NCBI GenBank assembly: GCA_910584345.1
Contig: CAJTZX010000008.1
Location: 1 to 64,000 of the forward strand
Length of the DNA stretch: 64,000 nt
Reading direction: 5' to 3'
Source of the DNA: an uncultured Eubacterium sp.
Lineage (GTDB): Bacteria; Bacillota; Clostridia; Lachnospirales; Lachnospiraceae
The notes under the pieces are model-generated. The model was not told where the DNA came from. It searched no databases and saw only the letters and a list, made by a program, of their open reading frames with translations. This document shows, piece by piece, positions 32,818 through 41,539 of the stretch (position 1 is its first letter; the number at the start of each line of letters is the position of its first letter). Both the position numbers and the translations under genes were made by a program.

Positions 32818-33359
32818 TTTCAAAAACATATGGAGATGCATTATTTGAGCTGGCTTTGGAATCCGGACAGATTGACGTGTTGTTTGACGAAGCGAAACGG
32901 ATGCTTAAGATTGTTCAGACGAACGAAGATCTTGCTAAGATGATGAATCATCCAAAAATAGTGATAGAAGAAAAACAAAAAATCATCGAAGATGTTTTTA
33001 AAAACCGTGCGTCAAGAGAAATGATCGGGTTATTGATGATGATTATTGCCAAAGGTCATTATCAGGAATTTGACGGGGTATTGCAATATTTTATTGAGCA
33101 GGTGAAAGAGTATAAGAAAATAGGTACTGCTTATATTACATCTGCGATGGATTTGTCTTTGATGCAGAAAGATGCAATTCGCAGAAAACTGCTGGAGACA
33201 ACTAATTATGTACAGTTTGAGTTTATATATGATATTGATCCATCTTTAATCGGAGGGATTGTAATTCGGATTGGGGACAGAGTGGTAGATGGCAGCGTAA
33301 AAAATAAGTTAGCCAGATTGACTTCGGAATTGTCCAAATTAAAGTTACAGATGCCGTAG
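32805..33359 (+). CDS. atpH: F-ATPase subunit delta
   Basis: A 184-aa OSCP/delta subunit that fixes the peripheral stalk to the alpha3beta3 head. The N-terminal helical bundle (MAKLVSKTYGDALFELALE) and the C-terminal DPSLIGGIVIRIGDRVVDGS are the family signatures. ATG 32805 lies inside atpF. Confidence 0.95.
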   Translation: MAKLVSKTYGDALFELALESGQIDVLFDEAKRMLKIVQTNEDLAKMMNHPKIVIEEKQKIIEDVFKNRASREMIGLLMMIIAKGHYQEFDGVLQYFIEQVKEYKKIGTAYITSAMDLSLMQKDAIRRKLLETTNYVQFEFIYDIDPSLIGGIVIRIGDRVVDGSVKNKLARLTSELSKLKLQMP

Positions 33360-33399
33360 TAATATGGCAAAAACAGTTGAAAGTAGGTGACTATTATCC

Positions 33400-34905
33400 A
33401 TGAATTTAAAACCAGAGGAGATTAGTTCAGTCATCAAAGAACAGATCAAGAAATACGCTGCGGAGCTGGAAGTTGCGGATGTTGGCACAGTTATTCAGGT
33501 AGCGGATGGTATCGCGCGTATTCATGGTCTGGAAAATGCGATGCAGGGTGAGCTGCTGGAATTTCCAGGTGAAGTATATGGAATGGTATTAAACCTTGAA
33601 GAAGATAATGTTGGCGCCGTATTGCTCGGCGATCAGAAAAGTATCAATGAGGGAGATACCGTTAAAACAACCGGAAGGGTAGTAGAAGTTCCGGTTGGAG
33701 ATGCTATGATTGGCCGTGTTGTGAATGCATTAGGACAGCCTATCGATGGCAAAGGACCAATTAAAACAGAAAGATTTCGTCAGATTGAAAGAGTTGCATC
33801 TGGTGTTATTTCAAGAAAATCTGTAGATACGCCACTGCAGACAGGTATTAAAGCAATTGATTCTATGATACCGATTGGCAGAGGACAAAGAGAACTGATT
33901 ATTGGAGACAGACAGACAGGCAAGACAGCGATTGCGATTGATACGATTATTAATCAAAAGGGTCAAGGTGTAAAGTGTATTTATGTTGCAATTGGCCAGA
34001 AAGCTTCTACCGTTGCTTCTATCGTAAAGACATTGGAGGAGTTTGGAGCTATGTCATATACGACGGTAGTGGCTGCTACGGCAAGTGAGCTTGCACCATT
34101 ACAATATATTGCTCCATATTCAGGCTGTGCAATCGGAGAAGAATGGATGGAGAACGGGGAAGATGTTCTTGTTGTTTATGATGATTTGAGTAAACATGCT
34201 ACTGCATATCGTACACTTTCCTTGCTGTTAAGAAGACCACCAGGCCGTGAAGCATATCCAGGTGATGTATTTTACTTGCATTCTAGATTGTTGGAGCGTG
34301 CAGCAAGACTTTCAGATAAATTAGGCGGAGGTTCTTTGACGGCTTTGCCAATTATTGAAACACAGGCAGGCGATGTGTCTGCATATATTCCAACAAATGT
34401 AATATCAATTACAGATGGACAGATTTATCTGGAAACAGAAATGTTTAATGCAGGTTTTCGCCCAGCAATTAATGCCGGTTTGTCTGTATCTCGTGTAGGC
34501 GGTTCAGCACAGATTAAGGCAATTAAAAAGATATCTGCTCCTATTCGTACGGAACTGGCACAGTATCGTGAGCTTGCAGCTTTTTCACAGTTTGGTTCTG
34601 AACTTGATGCCGATACAAAGGAAAAACTGGATCAAGGTGAAAGAATTAAGGAAATTTTAAAACAGCCGCAATATCAGCCAATGCCGGTAGAAAAGCAAGT
34701 TATTATTATTTATGTTGCTACGAATAAATATTTACTGGATATTCCAACGGATGAGATTCTTCGATTTGAAAATGAATTGTTTGATTATATTGATACAAAA
34801 TATCCGGAAATACCAGAATCGATTCGTACAACAAAAGTGTTGGAGGAAGATATCGAAAAGACTTTGATAAAAGCAATTGAAGAATGTAAAAAATCATTTC
34901 GGTAG
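33400..34905 (+). CDS. atpA: F-ATPase subunit alpha
   Basis: A 501-aa non-catalytic nucleotide-binding subunit. P-loop GDRQTGKTAIA near residue 169, the arginine-finger region AINAGLSVSRVGGSAQ near 360, and the N-terminal beta barrel with GDQKSINEGDTV. Length is normal. The start is ATG 33400. Confidence 0.98.
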   Translation: MNLKPEEISSVIKEQIKKYAAELEVADVGTVIQVADGIARIHGLENAMQGELLEFPGEVYGMVLNLEEDNVGAVLLGDQKSINEGDTVKTTGRVVEVPVGDAMIGRVVNALGQPIDGKGPIKTERFRQIERVASGVISRKSVDTPLQTGIKAIDSMIPIGRGQRELIIGDRQTGKTAIAIDTIINQKGQGVKCIYVAIGQKASTVASIVKTLEEFGAMSYTTVVAATASELAPLQYIAPYSGCAIGEEWMENGEDVLVVYDDLSKHATAYRTLSLLLRRPPGREAYPGDVFYLHSRLLERAARLSDKLGGGSLTALPIIETQAGDVSAYIPTNVISITDGQIYLETEMFNAGFRPAINAGLSVSRVGGSAQIKAIKKISAPIRTELAQYRELAAFSQFGSELDADTKEKLDQGERIKEILKQPQYQPMPVEKQVIIIYVATNKYLLDIPTDEILRFENELFDYIDTKYPEIPESIRTTKVLEEDIEKTLIKAIEECKKSFR

Positions 34906-34940
34906 AAAGATATAAAAATAAAATAAGGCGGTGACAGATT

Positions 34941-35798
34941 ATGGCTTCGATGAGAGACATAAAAAGACGTAAAAGCAGCATACAGAGTACGCAGCAAATC
35001 ACAAAAGCCATGAAATTAGTTTCTACCGTAAAACTGCAGAAAGCAAAAACACATGCAGAACGGACAGATCCGTATTTTCAGCATATGTATCATACTGTTA
35101 CATCTATTCTCGCAAGATCAGGAAACATGGATCATCCATATCTTGCTAATAATGGTTCAGATAAAATAGCTGTTGTAGTGATTACTTCTAATCGTGGTCT
35201 TGCCGGTGGCTATAACTCTAACATTACGAAGCTGGTACAAAACAGTGGAATTGAGAAAGACAAGGTGTTGTTATATACGATTGGTACAAAAGGAAAAGAT
35301 ACGCTGGAACGAAAAGGATATCATGTGGCATTGGATGCTTCAGATGTAATAGAAAATCCTACTTATAAGGATGCAATGGAAATTTGTGACAAAGTACTAA
35401 AGGATTTTACGGAAGGAAAAATAGGTCAGATTTATTTGGCATATACTCATTTCAAAAATACCGTAGTCCATGTACCGAGCTTTATGAAGTTGCTTCCAGT
35501 AGAGTTTTCAGAAGAAGAGATGTCTGCAGCCGATAAAAATCTGATTATGAATTATGAGCCGAATGAAAGAGAAGCTCTGGATATGATTATTCCTAAATAC
35601 GTGACAAGTATTTTTTATGGTGCACTTGTAGAAGCGGTTGCCAGTGAGAATGGTGCGAGAATGCAGGCAATGGATTCTGCTACAAGTAATGCGGAAGAAA
35701 TGATTAGTGATTTGTCTCTGAAATATAACCGTGCCCGTCAAGGTTCCATTACTCAAGAGTTGACTGAAATTATTGCTGGTGCGGAAGCAATTAGTTAG
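34941..35798 (+). CDS. atpG: F-ATPase subunit gamma
   Basis: A 285-aa central stalk. The N-terminal helix starts MASMRDIKRRKSSIQSTQQI and the C-terminal helix contains ENGARMQAMDSATSNAEEMI; the two form the coiled shaft. The start is ATG 34941 with AAGGCGGTGA upstream. Confidence 0.97.
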   Translation: MASMRDIKRRKSSIQSTQQITKAMKLVSTVKLQKAKTHAERTDPYFQHMYHTVTSILARSGNMDHPYLANNGSDKIAVVVITSNRGLAGGYNSNITKLVQNSGIEKDKVLLYTIGTKGKDTLERKGYHVALDASDVIENPTYKDAMEICDKVLKDFTEGKIGQIYLAYTHFKNTVVHVPSFMKLLPVEFSEEEMSAADKNLIMNYEPNEREALDMIIPKYVTSIFYGALVEAVASENGARMQAMDSATSNAEEMISDLSLKYNRARQGSITQELTEIIAGAEAIS

Positions 35799-35840
35799 AA
35801 ATATTGTGCGAATATATAGAAAAAGGAGTGATAAAAGAAA

Positions 35841-37229
35841 ATGGCAAAAGCGAATATTGGGAAAATCACTCAGATCGTTGGTGCTGTCCTGGATATCAAA
35901 TTTACAGGAACATTGCCGGAAATTAACGAATCTATCGAGATTACGCGTAGCGATGGAAGCCGGCTTGTGGTGGAAGCTGCGCAGCATTTGGGTGATGATA
36001 CCGTTAGATGTATTGCCATGGGACCGACCGATGGACTTGTGCGCGGCATGGATGCTTTAGCGACAGGTGCCGCGATCAGTGTTCCGGTAGGTGAAAATAC
36101 ATTAGGCCGTATGTTCAATGTCCTTGGTGAGCCAATTGATGAAATTGATCCACCAACAGGCGTAGAATATAACCCAATCCACAGAAAAGCGCCTTCCTTT
36201 GAAGAGCAGTCTACGTCTGCCGAAATATTGGAAACAGGCATTAAAGTCGTAGATTTGCTTTGTCCTTATCAAAAGGGTGGAAAGATCGGATTATTCGGTG
36301 GTGCAGGTGTAGGAAAAACGGTATTGATTCAGGAGTTAATTCATAATATTGCGACAGAGCATGGTGGATATTCTGTATTTACAGGAGTTGGTGAAAGAAC
36401 TCGTGAAGGTAATGATCTTTATTATGAAATGAAGGAATCAGGCGTTATTGATAAAACAACGATGGTATTTGGTCAGATGAATGAGCCTCCTGGAGCAAGA
36501 ATGCGTGTGGCGTTGTCAGGGCTTACGATGGCAGAATATTTTCGTGATAAAGGCGGAAAGGATGTGTTATTATTTATTGATAATATTTTCCGTTTTACAC
36601 AGGCTGGTTCTGAAGTATCTGCGTTACTTGGGCGTATGCCGTCAGCTGTAGGTTATCAGCCGACACTTCAAACAGAGATGGGTGCTTTACAGGAGCGTAT
36701 CACATCCACAAAAAATGGATCTATTACATCTGTTCAGGCTGTTTATGTACCTGCCGATGACTTGACAGACCCAGCGCCTGCTACAACATTTGCACATCTG
36801 GACGCTACGACAGTATTGGAACGTTCCATTGTAGAGCTTGGTATTTATCCGGCTGTAGATCCTTTGGCATCTACTTCCAGAATTCTTGATCCACGTATCG
36901 TAGGTCAGGAGCATTTTGATACAGCTCGTGAAGTACAGGCAATATTACAAAAATATAAGGAATTACAGGATATTATTGCAATATTGGGTATGGATGAATT
37001 GTCAGAAGATGATAAGATGGTTGTAAATAGAGCAAGAAAGATTCAGAGATTCTTGTCACAGCCATTTTCTGTTGCAACACAGTTTACAGGAATGGATGGA
37101 AAATATGTACCTATTGCTGAGACGATTCGTGGATTCCGGGAAATATTAGAAGGAAAACATGATGATGTACCGGAAGGTCACTTCTTAAATGCAGGAACTA
37201 TTGATGAAGTACGTGCCCGTATGAAGTAA
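35841..37229 (+). CDS. atpD: F-ATPase subunit beta
   Basis: A 462-aa catalytic subunit. P-loop GGAGVGKTVLI near residue 153, GVGERTREGNDLY with the catalytic Glu, and the DELSEDD motif (as MDELSEDDKMVV) near residue 393. The start is ATG 35841 with AAAAGGAGTGA. Confidence 0.98.
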   Translation: MAKANIGKITQIVGAVLDIKFTGTLPEINESIEITRSDGSRLVVEAAQHLGDDTVRCIAMGPTDGLVRGMDALATGAAISVPVGENTLGRMFNVLGEPIDEIDPPTGVEYNPIHRKAPSFEEQSTSAEILETGIKVVDLLCPYQKGGKIGLFGGAGVGKTVLIQELIHNIATEHGGYSVFTGVGERTREGNDLYYEMKESGVIDKTTMVFGQMNEPPGARMRVALSGLTMAEYFRDKGGKDVLLFIDNIFRFTQAGSEVSALLGRMPSAVGYQPTLQTEMGALQERITSTKNGSITSVQAVYVPADDLTDPAPATTFAHLDATTVLERSIVELGIYPAVDPLASTSRILDPRIVGQEHFDTAREVQAILQKYKELQDIIAILGMDELSEDDKMVVNRARKIQRFLSQPFSVATQFTGMDGKYVPIAETIRGFREILEGKHDDVPEGHFLNAGTIDEVRARMK

Positions 37230-37240
37230 GGGGTGACGTT

Positions 37241-37648
37241 ATGGCAGATGCAAATAAATTATTTCAAGTAGAAATTATTACACCGGAACGTGTGTTTTAT
37301 ACCGGTCAAGCTTCGATGATTGAATTTACGACGACGGAAGGCGACATAGGAGTATATAAAAACCATATTCCTTTGACAGCGGTACTTGCACCGGGAATTG
37401 TGACCATTACAGAAGAAGGCAGTTCTAAAAAGGCAGCGGTACATTCTGGTTTTGCTGAAATTTTGGCCGATAAAGTAACACTTCTTGCAGAGGTTGCTGA
37501 ATGGCCAAATGAGATCGACAGAAATCGTGCGGAAGAAGCAAAAATGCGTGCAGAGCGACGATTAAAAATGAAAGAAGCCGGATTGGATGTAAAGCGAGCA
37601 GAAATTGCTTTGAAAAAGGCATTGGTTCGTATTGATATAGCAAAATAA
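37241..37648 (+). CDS. atpC: F-ATPase subunit epsilon
   Basis: A 135-aa subunit with an N-terminal beta sandwich (FQVEIITPERVFYTGQ, GDIGVYKNHIPL) and a C-terminal helical hairpin (about 90-135). It regulates ATP hydrolysis. It is the last gene of the operon and is followed by a terminator. Confidence 0.96.
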   Translation: MADANKLFQVEIITPERVFYTGQASMIEFTTTEGDIGVYKNHIPLTAVLAPGIVTITEEGSSKKAAVHSGFAEILADKVTLLAEVAEWPNEIDRNRAEEAKMRAERRLKMKEAGLDVKRAEIALKKALVRIDIAK

Positions 37649-37651
37649 TTA

Positions 37652-37680
37652 AAATAGCTGGGAAGATCCCAGCTATTTTT
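37652..37680 (+). terminator. Terminator of the atp operon
   Basis: aaatagctggga / tcccagctattt with a 3-nt loop, followed by TTTTT. Confidence 0.93.
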
Positions 37681-37708
37681 AGCTATATAGCTAAATAAAA
37701 TATTCTTC

Positions 37709-37736
37709 TAAAGTTTTTTTCTGGTCATGTCGAAAT
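37709..37736 (+). promoter_or_regulatory. Possible sigma-28 promoter of the flagellin gene
   Basis: TAAA (37709-37712), 16 bp, GTCGAAAT (37729-37736). This resembles the flagellar consensus TAAA-N15-GCCGATAA at about six of eight -10 positions. It would give a leader of roughly 285 nt containing the degenerate repeats. Confidence 0.4.
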
Positions 37737-37764
37737 AGATAAAGGAGAAGTTTATACAGGCAAA

Positions 37765-37990
37765 ATTTTTTTCTATCAGAGAGAATATTTTAATTAAAAG
37801 AATTTTTCTATTTAAAAAGAAAATGTTTTCATACAGAGAGATAAGAAGGTTTTTCATGAGAATTATGTTTCTAATCGAGAAAAGATGTTTTTATACAAAG
37901 AAAATTTCTAGTAGAAAGAAAATTTTTAAATAAAAGAATTTTTTAATAGAAGGAAGATATTTCCAGGGGATTTGAAAGAAATGAATATTA
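37765..37990 (+). repeat. Degenerate T-tract/A-tract tandem repeat in the flagellin leader
   Basis: About ten imperfect units of 16-25 nt, each built as a T-run, then CTA or ATA, then a purine run such as AGAAAGAAAAT. Each can form a small TTTTC...GAAAA hairpin. No open frame of note lies here. It may shape the mRNA leader or bend the DNA. Confidence 0.55.
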
Positions 37991-38027
37991 GCCGGAAGAA
38001 ATGAATGGAAATGAGAGGTGTATGGGT

Positions 38028-39338
38028 ATGGCAATAATTACACATAATTTAATGGCAATGAATACTGACAGGCAGTTGGGAATTGTATCTGAAGGTAAGA
38101 AAAAATCAACTGAAAAATTATCTTCGGGATATCGAATTAACCGTTCTGCAGATGACGCGGCTGGATTGCAGATTTCTGAGAAAATGAGATATCAGATTCG
38201 AGGATTAAATAAGGCTTCCAGAAATATTCAGGATGGAATTTCTTTAATTCAGACTGCAGATGGAGCATTAGCTGAGGTACATGATATTCTTCAGCGAATG
38301 AATGAATTATCTACACAGGCAGCAAATGATATTAATAAAGAGGAAGACAGAGAAGCCATTCAAAAAGAATTACAGCAGTTAAAAGCTGAGATAAATCGGA
38401 CTTCAAAAGATACTACGTTTAATACACACCGTATTTTATGGATGAAACAGTTAGTTGAAATAGATGCAGATGATTATTCAGATGTAATTATGGAAGATCT
38501 TTTTAATAATATTCCCAATCATACATCTGTATATGGAAAAGCGCTTGACTTTAAAAATGTTAATTTAGGTAATAAAGAAGAGCTTATTGGGAAGAAATTT
38601 ACAGTTACCTGTTCAGATAATTGTCCTCAAAAATTTATATTTCAATTTTCGGATCAGACATCATCAACTATTAATAATCCTACGAGTGGACATGACGATG
38701 TTTTGGTTAATATAGGTGTAAAAGATGCAAATATCACAAATGGGAAAGATATCGTTGATAAAATTTTTGATTTGGTAAACAGTGTACAGGCAAATATGGG
38801 CGGAAATGGGCAGGATGTACTTATCGGACACGCAAATGGCGTAAGTGTTAACGGATCTCAAATGATATTTTATTCTACTTATAGTCAGCCGCCATATAAT
38901 CCGAATATGGGATTAATCATGGCAAATGATATGCTTAAGCTGGAACAAGATTATCATCTTCAGGTAAATGACAGACCATTTCAGGAAATAACATTAAAAT
39001 TAAGAACAATTAATTCAGGAACATTAGGACTTGGAAGAATGGAAGTTGATTCTTACGAAAATGCCGGAAAGACAATGGATTGTGTGCAGAATGCGATTGA
39101 TAATTTGTCTGAATATAGGGCTTATCTGGGTGCTATGCAAAATCGGCTTGAGAAAGCAATGTCGTCCGTTGATAATTCCGCTGAAAATGCACAAAGATCA
39201 GAAAGCAAATTAAGAGATACCGATATGGCGGAAGAGATGGTAAATTACTCAAAAAATAAGATTTTAGAGCAATTTGGCCAGGTGATGCTTGCGCAGACAA
39301 ATCAAATAAATGATGGAGTTGCATCTTTATTAGCATAG
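38028..39338 (+). CDS. Flagellin
   Basis: A 436-aa flagellar filament protein. N-terminal D0/D1 region (1-140): MAIITHNLMAMNTDRQLGI, KLSSGYRINRSADDAAGL and GISLIQTADGALAEV. The variable middle (about 140-330) has no similarity I recognise. The C-terminal region (about 340-436) has SEYRAYLGAMQNRLE and DTDMAEEMVNYSK and ends in ASLLA. ATG 38028 is seven bases after GAGAGGTG; ATG 38022 is too close. It lies apart from the flagellar genes at 59-64 kb. The leader has a weak sigma-28-like promoter. Confidence 0.95.
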   Translation: MAIITHNLMAMNTDRQLGIVSEGKKKSTEKLSSGYRINRSADDAAGLQISEKMRYQIRGLNKASRNIQDGISLIQTADGALAEVHDILQRMNELSTQAANDINKEEDREAIQKELQQLKAEINRTSKDTTFNTHRILWMKQLVEIDADDYSDVIMEDLFNNIPNHTSVYGKALDFKNVNLGNKEELIGKKFTVTCSDNCPQKFIFQFSDQTSSTINNPTSGHDDVLVNIGVKDANITNGKDIVDKIFDLVNSVQANMGGNGQDVLIGHANGVSVNGSQMIFYSTYSQPPYNPNMGLIMANDMLKLEQDYHLQVNDRPFQEITLKLRTINSGTLGLGRMEVDSYENAGKTMDCVQNAIDNLSEYRAYLGAMQNRLEKAMSSVDNSAENAQRSESKLRDTDMAEEMVNYSKNKILEQFGQVMLAQTNQINDGVASLLA

Positions 39339-39350
39339 TTGATCGAGTAA

Positions 39351-39401
39351 AAACAGACATGGGAAGACCATTATTTAATGAAATGGTTTCCCATGTTTTT
39401 T
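39351..39401 (+). terminator. Terminator of the flagellin gene
   Basis: A long stem (acatgggaa-accatt with aatggtttcccatgt) is followed by six T residues. Confidence 0.9.
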
Positions 39402-40228
39402 GTTGTGGAAATACAATATACTATGTTGAAAATTTATATTATCCAATTATATTGTGTGGATAAGTATGAAATAACAAATACGTTGTAAGATAATAAAATC
39501 TTTATAAGAATATATTTGAAATAACAATAGAAATAAAATTTTCAATAATTTATTAAAAGATGATTTATATAAAGACATAGTGTAGAAAGTTGAATATAGG
39601 AATATTTCATTTTTTTAAAATAATAAAAAATCATATCACCTATTTTATAGTTTCAACTTAAAAATATAGTTAATGAATATATTTACAAATTTACGAATTA
39701 GTTTAAGTAATAATATGAAAATTCATATTCAATAAATAATTTATGAAACTTTTTAAGTTAAAAAAAATATAAAAAAATACTAAATTTAAAATAGAAATTG
39801 TTTTTAAATCGATATTAGATTCGTGTATTATAAAAGAATAGAATACTAATTAAATATTGATAAAATAAAATGCAATATTTATCATTATTTGTTTGATAAA
39901 AATTATCAGACAATTATACTAAAAATCTCATAAATTAAGTGTGTAAATTAATAATGATTTTTATAAGAAAAAACTATGTTAATTTGAGCGAAAATAAAAA
40001 AATAGAAGAATATAAATAAATGGGCGTAGAAAAATAAATAAAGTAGAAAAAGGGTAGAAAAATGAAAATATAGATCATTGAATAAAAATATCTTATTATG
40101 ATACTTTATATTAGTAAACCAAGGAAGTAGGCTATTTTAAAAGAGAATAGTGGTCTATGTAAGATATATGCAATTTCTATAAGAAGGAATATATGTATAT
40201 TTTATCCGCTTACTTAAAATAATATGGT
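39402..40228. other. AT-rich gene-free region (827 bp)
   Basis: No open frame with a ribosome site, no RNA gene and no repeat family was recognised. Base use is extremely A/T rich, with long A and T runs. A short perfect dyad tgataa-aaa-ttatca lies at 39894-39908. It could be decayed sequence, or a spacer beside the flagellin gene. Confidence 0.6.
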
Positions 40229-40274
40229 AATCAGAAACAATATTAAAAATTATTATTAGTATTGTTTCTGATTT
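40229..40274. terminator. Hairpin, probable terminator of the mntA-hepT unit
   Basis: A perfect 13-bp inverted repeat aatcagaaacaat / attgtttctgatt with a 19-nt loop. It lies 35 bp after the hepT stop on the minus strand. The T-run is weak, so strength is uncertain. Confidence 0.6.
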
Positions 40275-40308
40275 CCATCCAATGTCATTAACTTAAGCTT
40301 TTCATAAA

Positions 40309-40707
40309 TTAATTCAAATCTTCAACCCATAGTTGGAATTCTTTAAATTTTTCAATATAAATCTGAACAATGGTATTACAGTGTGTTTTTACTATTTCAC
40401 CATCATAGTCATGTGTCAGTTGATTTCGGATTTCCAGCATTTGCATCCATTCGTCACCGGTAATCATTTTAGACTGAAATGATTTTTTTAAAACTTCTCG
40501 TGGAGAACCTGCAACAAAGTCTGTGATGGAATAATATTCAATAAGAATATCTTTCATTGTTTTCCAGGCAAGGTCAAAGGTAATACTGAATTTTGCGCTT
40601 GTTCCACTTAAAACAAAGGAATCTTCCATATTTCGTTCTCTTGCTTCTGTGAGTGCAGCTAAAGAATGTTTATAGGATTCAAATCTTTTCATAAATTTTC
40701 TTTCCAT
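40309..40707 (-). CDS. hepT: HepT-like HEPN toxin of an MntA-HepT system
   Basis: A 132-aa HEPN-domain protein of the HI0074/nucleotidyltransferase substrate-binding family. The RNase motif R-X4-H-X-Y is present exactly as RNQLTHDY near residue 95. In studied systems HepT cuts RNA and is silenced when MntA adds AMP to the Tyr of this motif. The start is ATG at 40707 with GGAGG 12 bases upstream. It overlaps the mntA stop by 29 bases, which couples the two genes. It could also act in phage defence. Confidence 0.9.
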   Translation of the reverse strand: MERKFMKRFESYKHSLAALTEARERNMEDSFVLSGTSAKFSITFDLAWKTMKDILIEYYSITDFVAGSPREVLKKSFQSKMITGDEWMQMLEIRNQLTHDYDGEIVKTHCNTIVQIYIEKFKEFQLWVEDLN

Positions 40708-40960
40708 ATTTATTTATATCCTCCAATAACAGTGTGTTGTGACAAGTATCCAGGTTAATCAGGTCTATTGTAAAAAGTGTTGGCAGATTTTGTACTTCTT
40801 CATCTAATGAATAAAAATCAGAAGCACCGGAAACAGCGACATCTATGTCACTTCTTTCTAATGCAGTGCCTTTTGCCCTGGAGCCAAATAAAATGCATTT
40901 GTTAACAGAGTATTTTGAACATAGTCCAACTATTTTAGTGATAATTTCATCCGGCTGCAT
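40679..40960 (-). CDS. mntA: MntA-like nucleotidyltransferase antitoxin
   Basis: A 93-aa minimal nucleotidyltransferase. The motif G-S-X10-D-X-D is complete in GSRAKGTALERSDIDVAV. It would inactivate HepT by AMPylation. ATG 40960 is chosen for the AAGGAGG site just upstream; a longer reading would run into the SRP RNA gene. It precedes hepT in the same unit. Confidence 0.92.
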   Translation of the reverse strand: MQPDEIITKIVGLCSKYSVNKCILFGSRAKGTALERSDIDVAVSGASDFYSLDEEVQNLPTLFTIDLINLDTCHNTLLLEDINKYGKKIYEKI

Positions 40961-41017
40961 AAATGCCTCCTTAATATTAGTTTTTGCAGTATGAACAGAT
41001 TGTTTTATTATCACAAA

Positions 41018-41047
41018 ATTATAACATAATGTAGATTGTTGTGTCAT
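41018..41047 (-). promoter_or_regulatory. mntA-hepT promoter
   Basis: Minus strand ATGACA (plus 41042-41047), 18 bp, TATAAT (plus 41018-41023). It is back to back with the SRP RNA promoter, 18 bp apart. Confidence 0.6.
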
Positions 41048-41065
41048 TATCTCATGAAAAATAAT

Positions 41066-41094
41066 TTGACAATTGAAAAAAAACACTATATAAT
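41066..41094 (+). promoter_or_regulatory. SRP RNA promoter
   Basis: TTGACA (41066-41071), 17 bp, TATAAT (41089-41094), eight bases before the RNA start. Confidence 0.9.
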
Positions 41095-41101
41095 AATTTT
41101 T

Positions 41102-41360
41102 GGACAGCCGGGGCGCTAGCGGTGCCCTGTACCAGCAATCCGCTATAGCTGGGGTCATATCCTGCCTCGGGTCTTTAGATTGTAAAGCAGCCCCTGGTAA
41201 GTGGCGTTGACGTTTGGGTCTCACGCAACAGGAACTTGTGAATCGTGTCAGGTCAGGAATGGAGCAGCACTAAGCAAGAGCTCTTGTGTGCCGTGAGGCA
41301 GCCTGAGCCGAGTTAACTGCCAGGGTAACGTTTAGGGTCGGGATTCAAAGCAGGATGTCC
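41102..41360 (+). ncRNA. ffs: Signal recognition particle RNA (long Firmicutes type)
   Basis: About 259 nt. The 5' part has the conserved 'ccggggcgctagcggtgccc' segment of the Alu domain. The S domain has ggtcaggaatggagcagcac, containing the Ffh-binding asymmetric loop and GGAA-type tip. The ends ggaca / tgtcc pair. Long SRP RNAs with an Alu domain are typical of Bacillus and Clostridia. Boundaries are estimated from the promoter and end pairing. Confidence 0.93.
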
Positions 41361-41445
41361 ATAAAAGTACGTAAAAAGAAATGTACCAGAAATGAAATAT
41401 TAAAAATAGGATTGAATTGCAGTTTATGAAATGATTGTATAAAAA

Positions 41446-41477
41446 TGCGTGAGACAACAAATGTCTCCGCTTTTTTT
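41446..41477 (+). terminator. Terminator after the SRP RNA
   Basis: gcg-gagaca / tgtctc-cgc stem with a 5-nt loop and seven T residues. It lies 86 nt after the predicted RNA end, so the primary transcript is probably trimmed. Confidence 0.85.
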
Positions 41478-41539
41478 ATGAAATAACAATTGAGATATAG
41501 TATATCTTGATAAGATGTGTAAATATGATGGAGGAATTT

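Noticed and set aside
35508..36241. Long antisense frames within atpG and atpD
   Set aside because: They mirror codon bias of the real genes on the plus strand and lack start signals.
37765..37990. CRISPR array in the flagellin leader
   Set aside because: Units are degenerate and contiguous with no constant repeat and no unique spacers, and no cas genes are near.
39402..40228. A decayed second flagellin gene in the AT-rich region
   Set aside because: No stretch resembling the conserved flagellin ends could be seen in any frame by eye.
40961..41224. An N-terminal extension of the mntA frame running toward the SRP RNA gene
   Set aside because: The added stretch overlaps the promoters and the SRP RNA, has no ribosome site, and the remaining 93-aa protein is the complete MntA length with AAGGAGG at its ATG.
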